DNA from: Algoriphagus machipongonensis
Lineage (GTDB): Bacteria; Bacteroidota; Bacteroidia; Cytophagales; Cyclobacteriaceae
Reading direction: 5' to 3'
NCBI RefSeq assembly: GCF_000166275.1
Contig: NZ_CM001023.1
Span: 1,330,501 to 1,394,500 of the forward strand
Length of the DNA: 64,000 bases
The position numbers and the translations under genes were made by a program. The notes beneath the pieces were generated by a model. It had not been told where the DNA came from and made no database searches. It saw only the letters and a list, made by a program, of their open reading frames with translations. Position 1 is the stretch's first letter, and each line of letters starts with the position of its first letter. Shown in pieces: positions 1 to 9,009 of the stretch.

Positions 1-1301
1 TCTTCCACGAAAGTAATGAAAGTGGAAATCAATTTTGAAAATACTTCTTCTCCAAAAACGGCGGGCTTTAGCTGCCCTGTGTAAATGGAATTGATCTTTT
101 TCAATAAATTAAATAAATGGCCAATTGCCTGAGCGGTGTTGAAATCATCATCCATTGCCCGGTAAGCATTGGTAATACTGTTTTCAATTTGCTCAATCTG
201 TTTCTCATCTACTGGCACATCCGATGTTTGATATTCCAGCATTTTGGCGATTCTCAAACCATTAATCAGTTTCTTATATCCTTTTTGAGCTGCTTTTAAG
301 GCATCATTGGAGAAATCTAGAGTAGATCGATAATGGGCAGTCAAAATAAAATAACGAATGGTCATCGGGCTATAAGCCTGCTCAAGCAGTTTATGTTCTC
401 CTTTGAATAATTCCTGAAGGGTAATAAAATTACCTAAGGACTTACCCATTTTCTGCCCGTTGATGGTAATCATGTTATTGTGCATCCAGTAGTTTACCGG
501 ATCCTGATGGTTACATGCATTACCCTGTGCTATTTCACACTCATGATGCGGGAACATCAAATCCATTCCACCACCGTGTATATCGAAGTGATTGCCCAAG
601 TACTTTGAACTCATGGCTGTACATTCTAGGTGCCATCCAGGAAAACCGATTCCCCAGGGAGACTCCCATTTCATCAAATGCTCAGGAGCTGCATTTTTCC
701 ATAAGGCAAAGTCTACAGGGTTTCTCTTTTCGCTTTGACCATCTAGATCTCTGCTGCCACTCATTAGCTCCTCTATTACTCTCCCTGAAAGTCTTCCATA
801 AGGAGTCTTTTCATTGTACTTCAAAGTATCGAAATATACGGAGCCATTGACCTCATAGGCTAATCCTTCCTTTAATATGGCTTCAACAAGAGCGATTTGT
901 TCAGGAATATGACCTGTTGCTCTTGGTTCAATATTCGGTTTCCAAGTATTTAACAAGGCCATATCTCTATGGTAGGAGTCAGTGTATTGCTGAGCGATCT
1001 CCATGGGTTCCAACTTCTCAAGTTTCGCTTTCTTGGCAATTTTATCTTCTCCCTCATCAGCATCACCTTGCAAATGGCCTACGTCAGTAATGTTTCTGAC
1101 ATAGCGAACTCTATAATCCAAGTGTGTCAAGTATCGGTTGACTGTATCAAAAGTGATTGCCGGACGGGCATGACCTAAGTGTGCATCACCGTAAACTGTC
1201 GGGCCACAAACATATAAACCTACGAAAGGAGGATTGATGGCTTGGAAATTCTCTTTCTTGCGGGAAAGAGTGTTGTATAGCTTTAAATTATGCGATTTCA
1301 T
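1..1301 (-). CDS. cysS: Cysteine--tRNA ligase, 3'-truncated by window edge
   Basis: Cytosolic class I aminoacyl-tRNA synthetase that charges tRNA-Cys. About 433 residues are visible from an ATG (protein begins [17 protein letters not shown]); the family is usually 460-500 residues, so the anticodon-binding C terminus lies outside the window. Both class I signatures are present: [16 protein letters not shown] near residues 31-46, containing HLGH, and KMGKSLGN (the KMSKS loop) near residue 288. Zinc-ligand context is also visible: the Cys of [13 protein letters not shown], and [15 protein letters not shown] with its His and Glu. The gene stands alone, 291 bases from purH on the same strand. A TACCTTTC sequence (one mismatch to the Bacteroidota -7 box) lies about 95 bases upstream of the start. 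Identification is secure. Confidence 0.97.
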   Translation of the reverse strand, partial: MKSHNLKLYNTLSRKKENFQAINPPFVGLYVCGPTVYGDAHLGHARPAITFDTVNRYLTHLDYRVRYVRNITDVGHLQGDADEGEDKIAKKAKLEKLEPMEIAQQYTDSYHRDMALLNTWKPNIEPRATGHIPEQIALVEAILKEGLAYEVNGSVYFDTLKYNEKTPYGRLSGRVIEELMSGSRDLDGQSEKRNPVDFALWKNAAPEHLMKWESPWGIGFPGWHLECTAMSSKYLGNHFDIHGGGMDLMFPHHECEIAQGNACNHQDPVNYWMHNNMITINGQKMGKSLGNFITLQELFKGEHKLLEQAYSPMTIRYFILTAHYRSTLDFSNDALKAAQKGYKKLINGLRIAKMLEYQTSDVPVDEKQIEQIENSITNAYRAMDDDFNTAQAIGHLFNLLKKINSIYTGQLKPAVFGEEVFSKLISTFITFVE

Positions 1302-1528
1302 AGGATGAATGAGGTACGAGGTATAAAATACCGTGTACGGTTTAAATCCGATTTTGATTCAGTCTGCAAAATAGCAGATTCAAACGGGGAAATGAAAGGT
1401 AAATAGAATTAGGTTAATGTAAGTTCAATCGCGATTGTCTTACTGGTATATTGTTTTAAATAAATGGAAAAGCCATTTTCCTGATAGAGTTCTTTTCCTT
1501 CAGTTTATCGGTCTTGAGTATCATAAAA

Positions 1529-1561
1529 AAGACCTTCGAAGTTTTGAATTCCGAAGGTCTT
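1529..1561 (-). terminator. Rho-independent terminator of purH
   Basis: Inverted repeat AAGACCTTCG ... CGAAGGTCTT with a short AT-rich loop. Read on the minus strand the distal arm runs into a stretch of six T, directly after the purH stop, so it should end the purH transcript before cysS. Confidence 0.85.
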
Positions 1562-1592
1562 GATTCTAGGTTCTAAAATCTAGTATCCAGAA

Positions 1593-3119
1593 TTAATGCT
1601 TAAAGTGTCTTACTCCGGTCATCACCATCGATATTCCATTTTCATCACAGTAGTCAATACTCAACTGATCTTTGATAGAACCGCCTGGCTGAACAACTGA
1701 TGTGATACCAGCTTTATGAGCGATCTCTACACAGTCTGGAAATGGGAAGAATGCATCAGATGCCATTACTGCTCCATTTAGATCAAAGCCAAAGGACTTT
1801 GCCTTTTCAATGGCTTGTTGCAATGCATCAACTCTTGAAGTTTGCCCCACACCAGAAGAAAACATCTGGTTTCCGTTACTAAGGATAATGGTGTTTGATT
1901 TGGTGTGTTTACAGATTTTCGCAGCGAATACCAAAGCGTCTTTTTCTTCTTCAGTTGGCACTTTTTTAGTAGCAACTGTGAAGTCTGCCTTAGTTTCAGT
2001 AGCCAGATCTTTGTCTTGTTCAATCACTCCATTCAATAGCGTCTTCATCATCTTGGTACCAGGAAGTTCCATTTTTTGCTTAAGCAAAATTCTGTTTTTC
2101 TTTCCTTTTAATACCGCCAAAGCATCTTCTGTAAAGTCAGGAGCAATCAATACCTCAAAGAAAAGAGAATGCATTTCTTCTGCAGCATCCTTATCTACCG
2201 TTTGATTAGTGATCAAAACTCCGCCAAAAGCGGAAGTCGTATCTGCAGCGAAAGCTTTCTGATAGGCTTCTTTAACTGTAGGAGCCAAAGCAACGCCACA
2301 GGCATTGGTATGTTTTAAAATTGCAAAAGCAGTTTCTCCCTTGAATTCAGCAATCAAGTTTACAGCTGCATCTACGTCTACCAAGTTGTTGTAAGAAAGC
2401 TCTTTTCCGTTTAACTGATCGAATAGATCCTCCAGGTTGCCATAGAAATGAGCAGATTGATGAGGATTCTCTCCGTAGCGAAGTGCTTTTGATTTGGTTT
2501 CTGAAACTTTCAATGCAGGAATGTTTTCACTGCTATTGAAGTAATTGAAAATGTGAGTATCGTAGTTTGAAGAAACCTGGAATGCTTGAGCAGCAAAATA
2601 ACGACGATCTTCTATCGTAGTAGCTCCGTCTTGTTCTGCTAATTTTTCCTCTAACTCAGTATATTGATCTTTTGATGCGATGATTGTCACATCTTTGAAA
2701 TTCTTAGCTGCGGCACGAATCAAAGAAATACCGCCAATATCGATTTTTTCGATAATGTCAGCTTCAGAAGCTCCTGAAGCAACTGTTTCCTCAAAAGGAT
2801 ACAAATCCACAATCACCAAATCAATGGCAGGAATATCAAATTCAGCAGCCTGAGAAACATCCCCTTCGTTATCTCTTCTATAAAGAATCCCACCAAAAAC
2901 TTTCGGGTGAAGAGTTTTTACTCTACCTCCAAATATGGACGGATAACTTGTCAATTCTTCTACTGGGATTACTTCAGCTCCTTGTTCCTCGATAAATTTC
3001 TGAGTACCACCGGTGGAATAGATTTTTACACCGTGTTTTTTCAGAAGGGCGATGATTGGTTCGAGATTGTCTTTATAAAAGACAGAAATAAGGGCAGATT
3101 CAATTTTTTTTGTAGCCAT
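1593..3119 (-). CDS. purH: Bifunctional AICAR transformylase / IMP cyclohydrolase PurH
   Basis: Catalyses the last two steps of IMP synthesis in the cytoplasm: formylation of AICAR with 10-formyl-THF, then ring closure. At 508 residues it matches the family (E. coli about 529). The N-terminal MGS-like cyclohydrolase domain (about residues 1-145) shows YSTGGTQKFIEE and RVKTLHPKVFGGIL. The transformylase domain follows with the catalytic Lys-His of FAILKHTNACGVA, and the chain ends in GVRHFKH, a typical PurH terminus. A hairpin terminator follows the stop, and a perfect -7 box lies about 57 bases upstream, so it appears monocistronic. purN lies 2.7 kb away on the same strand, separated by unrelated genes. 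Confidence 0.97.
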   Translation of the reverse strand: MATKKIESALISVFYKDNLEPIIALLKKHGVKIYSTGGTQKFIEEQGAEVIPVEELTSYPSIFGGRVKTLHPKVFGGILYRRDNEGDVSQAAEFDIPAIDLVIVDLYPFEETVASGASEADIIEKIDIGGISLIRAAAKNFKDVTIIASKDQYTELEEKLAEQDGATTIEDRRYFAAQAFQVSSNYDTHIFNYFNSSENIPALKVSETKSKALRYGENPHQSAHFYGNLEDLFDQLNGKELSYNNLVDVDAAVNLIAEFKGETAFAILKHTNACGVALAPTVKEAYQKAFAADTTSAFGGVLITNQTVDKDAAEEMHSLFFEVLIAPDFTEDALAVLKGKKNRILLKQKMELPGTKMMKTLLNGVIEQDKDLATETKADFTVATKKVPTEEEKDALVFAAKICKHTKSNTIILSNGNQMFSSGVGQTSRVDALQQAIEKAKSFGFDLNGAVMASDAFFPFPDCVEIAHKAGITSVVQPGGSIKDQLSIDYCDENGISMVMTGVRHFKH

Positions 3120-3153
3120 TTGGAAATGGATTTGTTTGATTTCTTAAGGATAG

Positions 3154-3176
3154 GCACGTCCGCCATAGCGGAATGC
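3154..3176. promoter_or_regulatory. Inverted repeat at the expected purH transcription start
   Basis: GCA-N2-TCCGC-CATA-GCGGA-N-TGC: a dyad with two paired blocks, just downstream of the purH -7 box. It could be an operator or a 5' hairpin in the leader. Only the symmetry is observed. Confidence 0.35.
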
Positions 3177-3183
3177 AAAGGTA
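3176..3183 (-). promoter_or_regulatory. Candidate Bacteroidota -7 box upstream of purH
   Basis: On the minus strand this reads TACCTTTG, a perfect match to the Bacteroidota TAnnTTTG -7 consensus, about 57 bases before the purH ATG. No clear -33 TTTG is visible at the usual distance, so confidence is moderate. Confidence 0.45.
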
Positions 3184-3296
3184 GGAAAAAAGGTGGAAAA
3201 GGAGGAATGGGAATCGATTGATTAATAGCTAATTCTAAAGCGGAGCTTCTGTAATATTTTTGAAGTATTCATGTGTGAATTCAAGAACACCTTTTT

Positions 3297-4547
3297 TTAA
3301 ATAGTGCTTACCAATCGGTGGTAATTCCAAGCGGCGAGTCCTCCTATAAATGAAAATAAAGCCAGCATCCAAAATACATGTTGGTGTCCAACAGCCCCAA
3401 GTGAATTTTCTAATAGGTATCCTATACCAGGTCCTGCAAATATATCTGGTGTAAAGCCTATCAGGGATACAATGCCAACCGCAGTTCCTGTAAGTTTCAA
3501 TGGGATTTGTCCTTTCTCCATCACGGCAAAGTATAACGAGCGTGTGGCATAAACTCCAGTTGCCACAATCAAAATCGAGACAAAGAATAAAACTGAGGCT
3601 GAGGATGTGATGATTCCTGTTGTAAATAATAAGGATCCGAAGAATGAAATAACAAAGCCCATTAGCAGCCAAAAAGTAGTTTTTGATTTATCCGCCAATA
3701 CTCCAATTAGCACACCTATTAAGGGGCGAATAAATAATAACAATGTGCCGATTTGAGCTGCTTGCACTTGGCTATATAGCATGACGTCTTTTGCGTAGAG
3801 TGAAAATACATCAGTGATTTTATAGCCCACATAGGCACAGAGAATAACAATCATTAGTAACCACACGGAAGGTAATTTCAATACTTCTTTGACTTGGGTA
3901 GCAGTTAATCTTTCCAGGATAATTTTTTCATGAGTTTGCTTTTCCAATTTCAAAAAGAACCAGACCAATATTCCAACCAGGGCAACTATTCCGGTAGATG
4001 CCCAAATGACTTGTTGGAATGCTGCTTTACTATCAACAATTGAAGTTTCGGAGATTTCAGATGAAATAAATAAAGAAAATACCGTGACACCAATCAAACC
4101 AAATAGCGCACCTACCAGTCCTCTTCCCCCATCTAAAAAGCCAAAAGCCTTGCCCTGTGAATTGGAACCACCCCAAATCCTAGTAGCCTTGATCATTGGA
4201 GCCCAGAATAAAAATATGGTGGTAAAACCCCAGTATCCATATAGGATTCTTAATACGGAATAACTGGGAAATGTAGCGTAAAGCAACCCTCCTAAAGCAG
4301 TCATCCAAAGAGCTATGGCAATTAATTTTCTGGGAGCAAACTTGTCGGCTAATGGACCTCCAAAGAGATAAGAAAGTAAGGCAACGACACCATATACCGA
4401 AAAACAGAGCCCCAACTGAAAATTGTCCAGACCAAACACTTCCAAAACTGTAGGTCTGAAGACTCTTGAAAGAACAAAGGGAAGGATAAAAACAGACTCT
4501 CCGGCCAAAATAAGTAATAACAGGAAGTACCAAGGAGCTTTATTCAT
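3297..4547 (-). CDS. MFS transporter
   Basis: A 416-residue integral membrane protein with about 12 hydrophobic segments. The loop after the second segment reads GGPLADKFAPRKLIA, a recognisable MFS motif A variant, and the centre has a basic cytoplasmic loop (FFLKLEKQTHEKIILERL) between the two six-helix halves. The overall pattern resembles the sugar-phosphate/organophosphate branch of MFS permeases, but the substrate cannot be read from sequence. It lies 41 bases downstream of a TetR-family gene on the same strand, an arrangement usual for a repressor controlling an exporter or importer, so the two are probably co-transcribed. Confidence 0.85.
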   Translation of the reverse strand: MNKAPWYFLLLLILAGESVFILPFVLSRVFRPTVLEVFGLDNFQLGLCFSVYGVVALLSYLFGGPLADKFAPRKLIAIALWMTALGGLLYATFPSYSVLRILYGYWGFTTIFLFWAPMIKATRIWGGSNSQGKAFGFLDGGRGLVGALFGLIGVTVFSLFISSEISETSIVDSKAAFQQVIWASTGIVALVGILVWFFLKLEKQTHEKIILERLTATQVKEVLKLPSVWLLMIVILCAYVGYKITDVFSLYAKDVMLYSQVQAAQIGTLLLFIRPLIGVLIGVLADKSKTTFWLLMGFVISFFGSLLFTTGIITSSASVLFFVSILIVATGVYATRSLYFAVMEKGQIPLKLTGTAVGIVSLIGFTPDIFAGPGIGYLLENSLGAVGHQHVFWMLALFSFIGGLAAWNYHRLVSTI

Positions 4548-4588
4548 GGAGTATTTTGTTTCCTGTTAATTTAATCTATTCAAATGAC

Positions 4589-5185
4589 TCATTTATTCTT
4601 GTCATGAATAAGTCCTTTGAAAAGTAATTTCATTCCCCATTCCATTAATTCGATTGATTCCTTGTTATTCAAGCCACAAACGTCTTTTGTGACGATAAGA
4701 GGCTCTATCCCCATGAAAATTGTTAGAAGATTTGATAGTTTTTCTTTCTCTTCATCTGTGAAATTGGTGTCTTTTAAAACCAATTGTAAGGTGTGTTTTC
4801 TTCTGGCGCCTCTTTTCGGTGTAGAATTGTTTGAGTCTAAAACGATGCTTAAATATTTTCGAAATAACTTTTCATGATCTAATGCGAGGTGATTATAATA
4901 ATCTTGAATTTCTAACACATTGTTTTCTAAATCGTCTCCATTTAGATTTTCAATAATTTCGTCAGGACTTTTTGTGCTTATATCTAATCCTGCTTCGGAT
5001 GCCAGTATGTCGATATTGGAAAAATACCTATAGACAGTGGCTCTTGAAATGCCAGCTTTTTTTGCAATGTCCTCTAGATTGAAATCCAGGCCATTATTCA
5101 AAAAATATTTAGCAGTCTCCAGAATTTCCTTTCTGGTCTCTAATTTTTGATTCGTCCTGCCAGTTTTTAAATAACTCTTACTCAT
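4589..5185 (-). CDS. TetR/AcrR-family transcriptional regulator
   Basis: A 198-residue protein with a typical N-terminal TetR helix-turn-helix: TRKEILETAKYFLNNG, then FNLEDIAKKAGISRATVYRYFSN (about residues 36-58), where ATVYRYF is the recognition-helix signature. The C-terminal ligand-binding part (about residues 70-198) is not matched to a known subgroup. It heads an operon with the MFS gene and is divergent from a cupin gene. Two copies of an imperfect dyad in the divergent promoter, one over this gene's start codon, suggest repression of itself, the transporter and the cupin. The inducer is unknown. Confidence 0.92.
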   Translation of the reverse strand: MSKSYLKTGRTNQKLETRKEILETAKYFLNNGLDFNLEDIAKKAGISRATVYRYFSNIDILASEAGLDISTKSPDEIIENLNGDDLENNVLEIQDYYNHLALDHEKLFRKYLSIVLDSNNSTPKRGARRKHTLQLVLKDTNFTDEEKEKLSNLLTIFMGIEPLIVTKDVCGLNNKESIELMEWGMKLLFKGLIHDKNK

Positions 5186-5206
5186 GAGACAAATATCTTA
5201 TAAAAT
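5185..5206. promoter_or_regulatory. Candidate TetR operator, copy 1
   Basis: 22-bp element of the form TGAGA-N6-TCTTA followed by TAAAAT, overlapping the tetR start codon. It matches copy 2 at 19 of 22 positions in direct orientation. A separate perfect dyad, GACAAAT-N10-ATTTGTC (5188-5211), overlaps it. Confidence 0.55.
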
Positions 5207-5237
5207 TTGTCCAAATGAAAATTTAGCTATATTTTCG

Positions 5238-5259
5238 TGAGACATAAATCTCATAAAAT
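5238..5259. promoter_or_regulatory. Candidate TetR operator, copy 2
   Basis: 22-bp element with a perfect dyad TGAGA-N6-TCTCA followed by TAAAAT, ending at the cupin ATG. It is a direct repeat of copy 1 at 53 bp spacing (19 of 22 identical), in the 72-bp divergent region between tetR and the cupin gene. Confidence 0.55.
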
Positions 5260-5692
5260 GGAATCAAACAATACAAAATGGGTCCTTGGCCATAAAATCA
5301 CCTCTTATGATACTTCTGGCGACTATGATTTGATGATGGCAGAAACTCCTGCACAGGTACCAGGTCCTCCCCCACATTTACATAATAGGTTAAAAGAGTC
5401 CTTCTTAATAGTAGAAGGGGAAATGGAATTTTTTATAAATGGAGAGGTTAAAAACGTTAAGGCAGGGGAGTCTGTAGATATTCCACCTAATACTTTACAC
5501 ACATTTTCAAACAAAAGCGATAAGCCTTGCAAATGGATAAATATTCATAGCCCAAAAGGTTTCAGATCATTTTTTGATCAGATGGGGATTCCTGAAAATG
5601 AAGAGAACGCGATTGAGAAATCAGTTGCCCCAGAAATTATTGGCAAAGTAATGTCAACAGCCGCTCAGTATGATATGATCATCAAGGTTTAA
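5258..5692 (+). CDS. Small single-domain cupin protein
   Basis: A 144-residue cytoplasmic protein with both cupin motifs. Motif 1 is PHLHNRLKESFLIVEGE (HxH, then Glu and Gly at the canonical spacing); motif 2 is GESVDIPPNTLHTFSN with its metal-ligand His. A metal-dependent beta-barrel is therefore likely; whether it is an enzyme (dioxygenase or isomerase type) or a binding protein cannot be told. I chose the ATG directly after the second operator; an in-frame GTG seven codons upstream lies inside the operator and is less likely. It is divergent from the TetR/MFS operon and probably shares its regulation. Confidence 0.88.
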   Translation: MESNNTKWVLGHKITSYDTSGDYDLMMAETPAQVPGPPPHLHNRLKESFLIVEGEMEFFINGEVKNVKAGESVDIPPNTLHTFSNKSDKPCKWINIHSPKGFRSFFDQMGIPENEENAIEKSVAPEIIGKVMSTAAQYDMIIKV

Positions 5693-5825
5693 AAAGACAC
5701 CTAGCCCTTTTTATTCGAAATTTTAAGAAATAAGTGCTATTTCACTTTTCCACAAAAGATTTAATCTCTTTTCGGATCAAAAAAACTGGTCAATTTTAAC
5801 TGCTAGTTTAAAAAAACTTTAAATC

Positions 5826-6398
5826 CTAAGTACTTGATTGAGTTAATAATTCTTCAATCACTAAGGGGAAATGCCTATGTTCCAGCATATGAACCTTGGC
5901 TGCAATGCTTTCAGGAGTGTCTAAGTCATCTAATGCTACAGAGGCCTGAAAAACGATTCTTCCTTCGTCGTAATTTTCGTTCACCAGATGGATAGTTATC
6001 CCAGTTTCTTTTTCTCCTGCCGCTTTTACCGCCTCATGAACATGTGATCCATACATTCCTTTTCCCCCATATTTTGGTAAGAGCGCAGGATGGATATTAA
6101 CCATTCTGTCTGGGAAAGCACGTGTCAGTTCTACTGGGATTTTAAGTAGAAAACCTGCTAAAATCACCCAGTCAATCTTTTCTTCTTTTAATTTCTCAAG
6201 CAAGATTCCAGCATCCATTTCTTTACGCGAAAAAGTAAAAGTGGGAACATTAAATTTCTTTGCCCGCTCTAAAACAAAAGCCTCAGCTTTATTGGAAGCG
6301 ACTAATGCAACCTCAGCTTTACTTGAGGTTTGGAAATGTTCCATGATTTTTTCTGCATTAGAACCACTTCCGGATGCAAGAATGGCTAGACGTATCAA
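5826..6398 (-). CDS. purN: Phosphoribosylglycinamide formyltransferase PurN
   Basis: Transfers formyl from 10-formyl-THF to GAR, third step of purine synthesis, in the cytoplasm. 190 residues is the normal length for the folate-dependent enzyme. The start carries the phosphate-binding loop LAILASGSGSNAEKI. The active site is visible as MVNIHPALLPKYGGKGMYG (catalytic Asn and His) and the Asp of ENYDEGRIVFQ. It stands alone between the cupin and the proBA operon, with no clear terminator on either side. Confidence 0.96.
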   Translation of the reverse strand: MIRLAILASGSGSNAEKIMEHFQTSSKAEVALVASNKAEAFVLERAKKFNVPTFTFSRKEMDAGILLEKLKEEKIDWVILAGFLLKIPVELTRAFPDRMVNIHPALLPKYGGKGMYGSHVHEAVKAAGEKETGITIHLVNENYDEGRIVFQASVALDDLDTPESIAAKVHMLEHRHFPLVIEELLTQSST

Positions 6399-6517
6399 AG
6401 GATTGCTTGTTTATGTTGTGATAATGTAAAATTAAAGGAATTCTCAAGCAAAGGGGGTATGGAATAGTTTGTTTTTATTCAAACCTGGAATTTATATTTC
6501 AGTTTTCAGCTTGAGTT

Positions 6518-7759
6518 TTAAAACCTCACTTGCCCATTTCCTTTGATTATCCACTTGTAGCTGCATAGTTCTTTTAATGCCATGGGACCTCTGGCGTGAA
6601 GCTTCTGTGTGCTAATTCCTATTTCGGCACCCAGTCCAAATTGGGCTCCATCTGTAAAGGCCGTAGAAGCGTTTTCATATACAGCTGCAGCATCCACTTC
6701 CAGTAAAAATCGTTGAATGTTTTCCTGGTTTTCAGATACAATAGCCTCTGAGTGTTTTGAAGAGTATTTAGCAATATGATCCAAGGCTTCATCCAAAGAC
6801 GTCACAGTTTTGATAGACATCTTTAAACTTAGAAACTCTGTTCCAAAATGGCTTTCATTTGCCTTACTGATTAATGCATTCGGTTCTAAAGAATTAAAAG
6901 CTTGCTCATCCGCAAAAACTTGAACTTCACTTTCCAGTAGAGGCTGTAGCAGTTCGTTTAAGTCAGCAAGTCTAGATTCATGAATCACCAAACAATCCAA
7001 GGAATTACAAACGCTAGGACGGCGGGTTTTACTGTTTAGAATAATTGCTTTGGCCTTTTCTAAGTCCGCACTCTCATCCACATAGGTGTGTACGATTCCT
7101 GCTCCAGTTTCGATTACTGGAACTTTGGCATTTTCACGGACAAAATTGATTAACCCCTGGGAACCTCTAGGGATAATAACATCCACAAAGCCCACTGCTT
7201 CTAAAAGCCCTTTAGTGGCAGATCGGTCAGGTGGCATCAATTGAAAAGCCTGTGTAGGAAATCCGTGGTTTTCCAAAACTTGATGGATCAAAGTCATAAT
7301 GGCTCTATTGGAGTGATCCGCATCTGATCCTCCCTTTAAAACCAATCCATTTCCTGATTTTAATGCCAAAGCAAAAACGTCAAAAGTAACATTGGGTCTC
7401 GCTTCATAGATTACCCCTAGAATGCCTAAAGGCACTGTGACTTTTTCTATGGAAAGACCATTCTCCAAAATCTTGTTTTCTAAAACATGATGCAAAGGAG
7501 AGGGGAGCGCACTCACTTGAACAAGATCTCCTGCTATGGATGAAATTCTTTCTTCTGTCAAAAGTAAGCGATCATACATTGGATTCTCTGGATCCATTCT
7601 CTGCAAATCCTTCTCATTTTCTTGCAATAGAAAGGAGGCATTCTCCACTGCCAGTGCAGCTAAATTGTGAAGCACGAAGTTGATTTGATCGTTATTGATC
7701 CTAGTCAGTTTCCGACTGTTCTGTTTTACTTCTTCAAAAATATTTTGGTACTCAATCAT
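6518..7759 (-). CDS. proA: Gamma-glutamyl phosphate reductase ProA
   Basis: NADPH-dependent reduction of gamma-glutamyl phosphate to glutamate semialdehyde, second step of proline synthesis. 413 residues is normal length. ALDH-fold landmarks are present: [23 protein letters not shown] in the N-terminal half, [14 protein letters not shown], and the catalytic-Cys segment [17 protein letters not shown]. The C terminus has [19 protein letters not shown], a well-conserved ProA block. It overlaps the end of proB by 8 bases, so translation of the two is probably coupled. Confidence 0.97.
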   Translation of the reverse strand: MIEYQNIFEEVKQNSRKLTRINNDQINFVLHNLAALAVENASFLLQENEKDLQRMDPENPMYDRLLLTEERISSIAGDLVQVSALPSPLHHVLENKILENGLSIEKVTVPLGILGVIYEARPNVTFDVFALALKSGNGLVLKGGSDADHSNRAIMTLIHQVLENHGFPTQAFQLMPPDRSATKGLLEAVGFVDVIIPRGSQGLINFVRENAKVPVIETGAGIVHTYVDESADLEKAKAIILNSKTRRPSVCNSLDCLVIHESRLADLNELLQPLLESEVQVFADEQAFNSLEPNALISKANESHFGTEFLSLKMSIKTVTSLDEALDHIAKYSSKHSEAIVSENQENIQRFLLEVDAAAVYENASTAFTDGAQFGLGAEIGISTQKLHARGPMALKELCSYKWIIKGNGQVRF

Positions 7760-8834
7760 GGTCGAAAATATAGAGGTAATCGTAGTGAATTAATGCTTTC
7801 TGGTTTTTTTGCCCGATTCTTTCCTTGGCTAATTTGCTTGAATACTCAGCCCTTCCCAGGCCAACTTTATGTCCCTTTTCATCTTTAATCAATAAAATGT
7901 CTCCTTTGACAAACTCTCCATTCAAACTAAGTATGCCAATGGGTAGGAGGCTGCGTATTACCTCCGAATGAAGAGAATTTTTGGCACCTTCATTTACTAT
8001 AATCTCTCCTTTGTAATATTCAGTTCCGTGAGCAAGCCATTTTTTAACTCCCTGCTTTGCTTTTTTCGGTTCAAACCATGTGCACTCAAGTGTTTTATTT
8101 GCAAAGTGATCTAAAACATTCTCTTTATTTCCATTTGCAATAACGACCTGAATTCCTAAGTCCGCAGATTTCTTTGCCATTGCATATTTAGTCAGCATGC
8201 CCCCTCTCCCAAAGGAAGATTTGGAAGCTGAAATGTAATTGCTGACCTCAGGCATTTTGGAGGCTACCTTTTCGATAAGTTTTGATGCTGGATCAGCGGG
8301 ATTTCCGGTATAGATTCCATCGACGTTTGTTAATAAAAGCAGGGTGTCTGCATTAATCATTGCTGCGGTAAGACCGGCTAATTCATCATTGTCTGTAAAC
8401 ATCAGTTCGGTAATTGTAACCGTGTCATTTTCATTGATGATGGGTAAGATGCCTTGAGATAGGAGGGCCTGAACGCAGTTTTTCATATTTAGAAAATGCT
8501 TTCTATCTCTAAAGTCTTCTTTGGTCACTAAAACCTGAGCTATCTCCAGTTGTTGTTTTTCGAATAGCTTCTGGTAATGATTGATAATTCGGATTTGTCC
8601 TGTGGAGGCCCAAATTTGTTTTTTAAGAACAGGGTTGAGTTTGTCTGGAAGAGGGATGGCTTTTCTGCCAAAAGCAACTGCTCCCGAGCTGACTAATACT
8701 ACTTTTTTTCCAGCAGCAATAAGCCTACTAATTTGTGAAACCAGTTTTTCCATTCTCAGCAAATCTGGAAAACCATTTTCCTGAGTTAACACATTTGAGC
8801 CTATTTTGATGACAAGTAATTTGCTGTCCAGCAT
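7752..8834 (-). CDS. proB: Glutamate 5-kinase ProB with PUA domain
   Basis: Phosphorylates glutamate to gamma-glutamyl phosphate, the first and usually feedback-inhibited step of proline synthesis. 360 residues fits the long form: an amino-acid-kinase domain (about residues 1-255) and a C-terminal PUA domain (about 270-350). The kinase domain shows [10 protein letters not shown] at the start, [28 protein letters not shown] with [10 protein letters not shown], and [31 protein letters not shown] is the GTGGM-like loop. It is the first gene of the proBA operon. Confidence 0.97.
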   Translation of the reverse strand: MLDSKLLVIKIGSNVLTQENGFPDLLRMEKLVSQISRLIAAGKKVVLVSSGAVAFGRKAIPLPDKLNPVLKKQIWASTGQIRIINHYQKLFEKQQLEIAQVLVTKEDFRDRKHFLNMKNCVQALLSQGILPIINENDTVTITELMFTDNDELAGLTAAMINADTLLLLTNVDGIYTGNPADPASKLIEKVASKMPEVSNYISASKSSFGRGGMLTKYAMAKKSADLGIQVVIANGNKENVLDHFANKTLECTWFEPKKAKQGVKKWLAHGTEYYKGEIIVNEGAKNSLHSEVIRSLLPIGILSLNGEFVKGDILLIKDEKGHKVGLGRAEYSSKLAKERIGQKNQKALIHYDYLYIFDHD

Positions 8835-9009
8835 ATTCCAAAAATTTGCCTGAAATTAGGGAAGGAATTATGAATTATGGCTTTTGAAGTAGAAAATATG
8901 GTCATACCACTCAATTATTGGAGTATTGTGTTGTGAAAATGCAATCGAAAGTGAATTTCTACAATGAATGCTTTTAATTCTTCTCTTATAATAAAAGACT
9001 TATTAAAGC

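Noticed and set aside
3235..3672. 145-residue open frame on the minus strand near the MFS gene end
   Set aside because: It overlaps the MFS coding sequence in another frame and has the Cys/Ile/Arg-rich composition of a shadow frame.
5237..5257. GTG start for the cupin gene seven codons upstream
   Set aside because: Those codons coincide with the second operator-like dyad, and the residues they give (RHKSHK) are not expected before the cupin; the ATG at 5258 is preferred.
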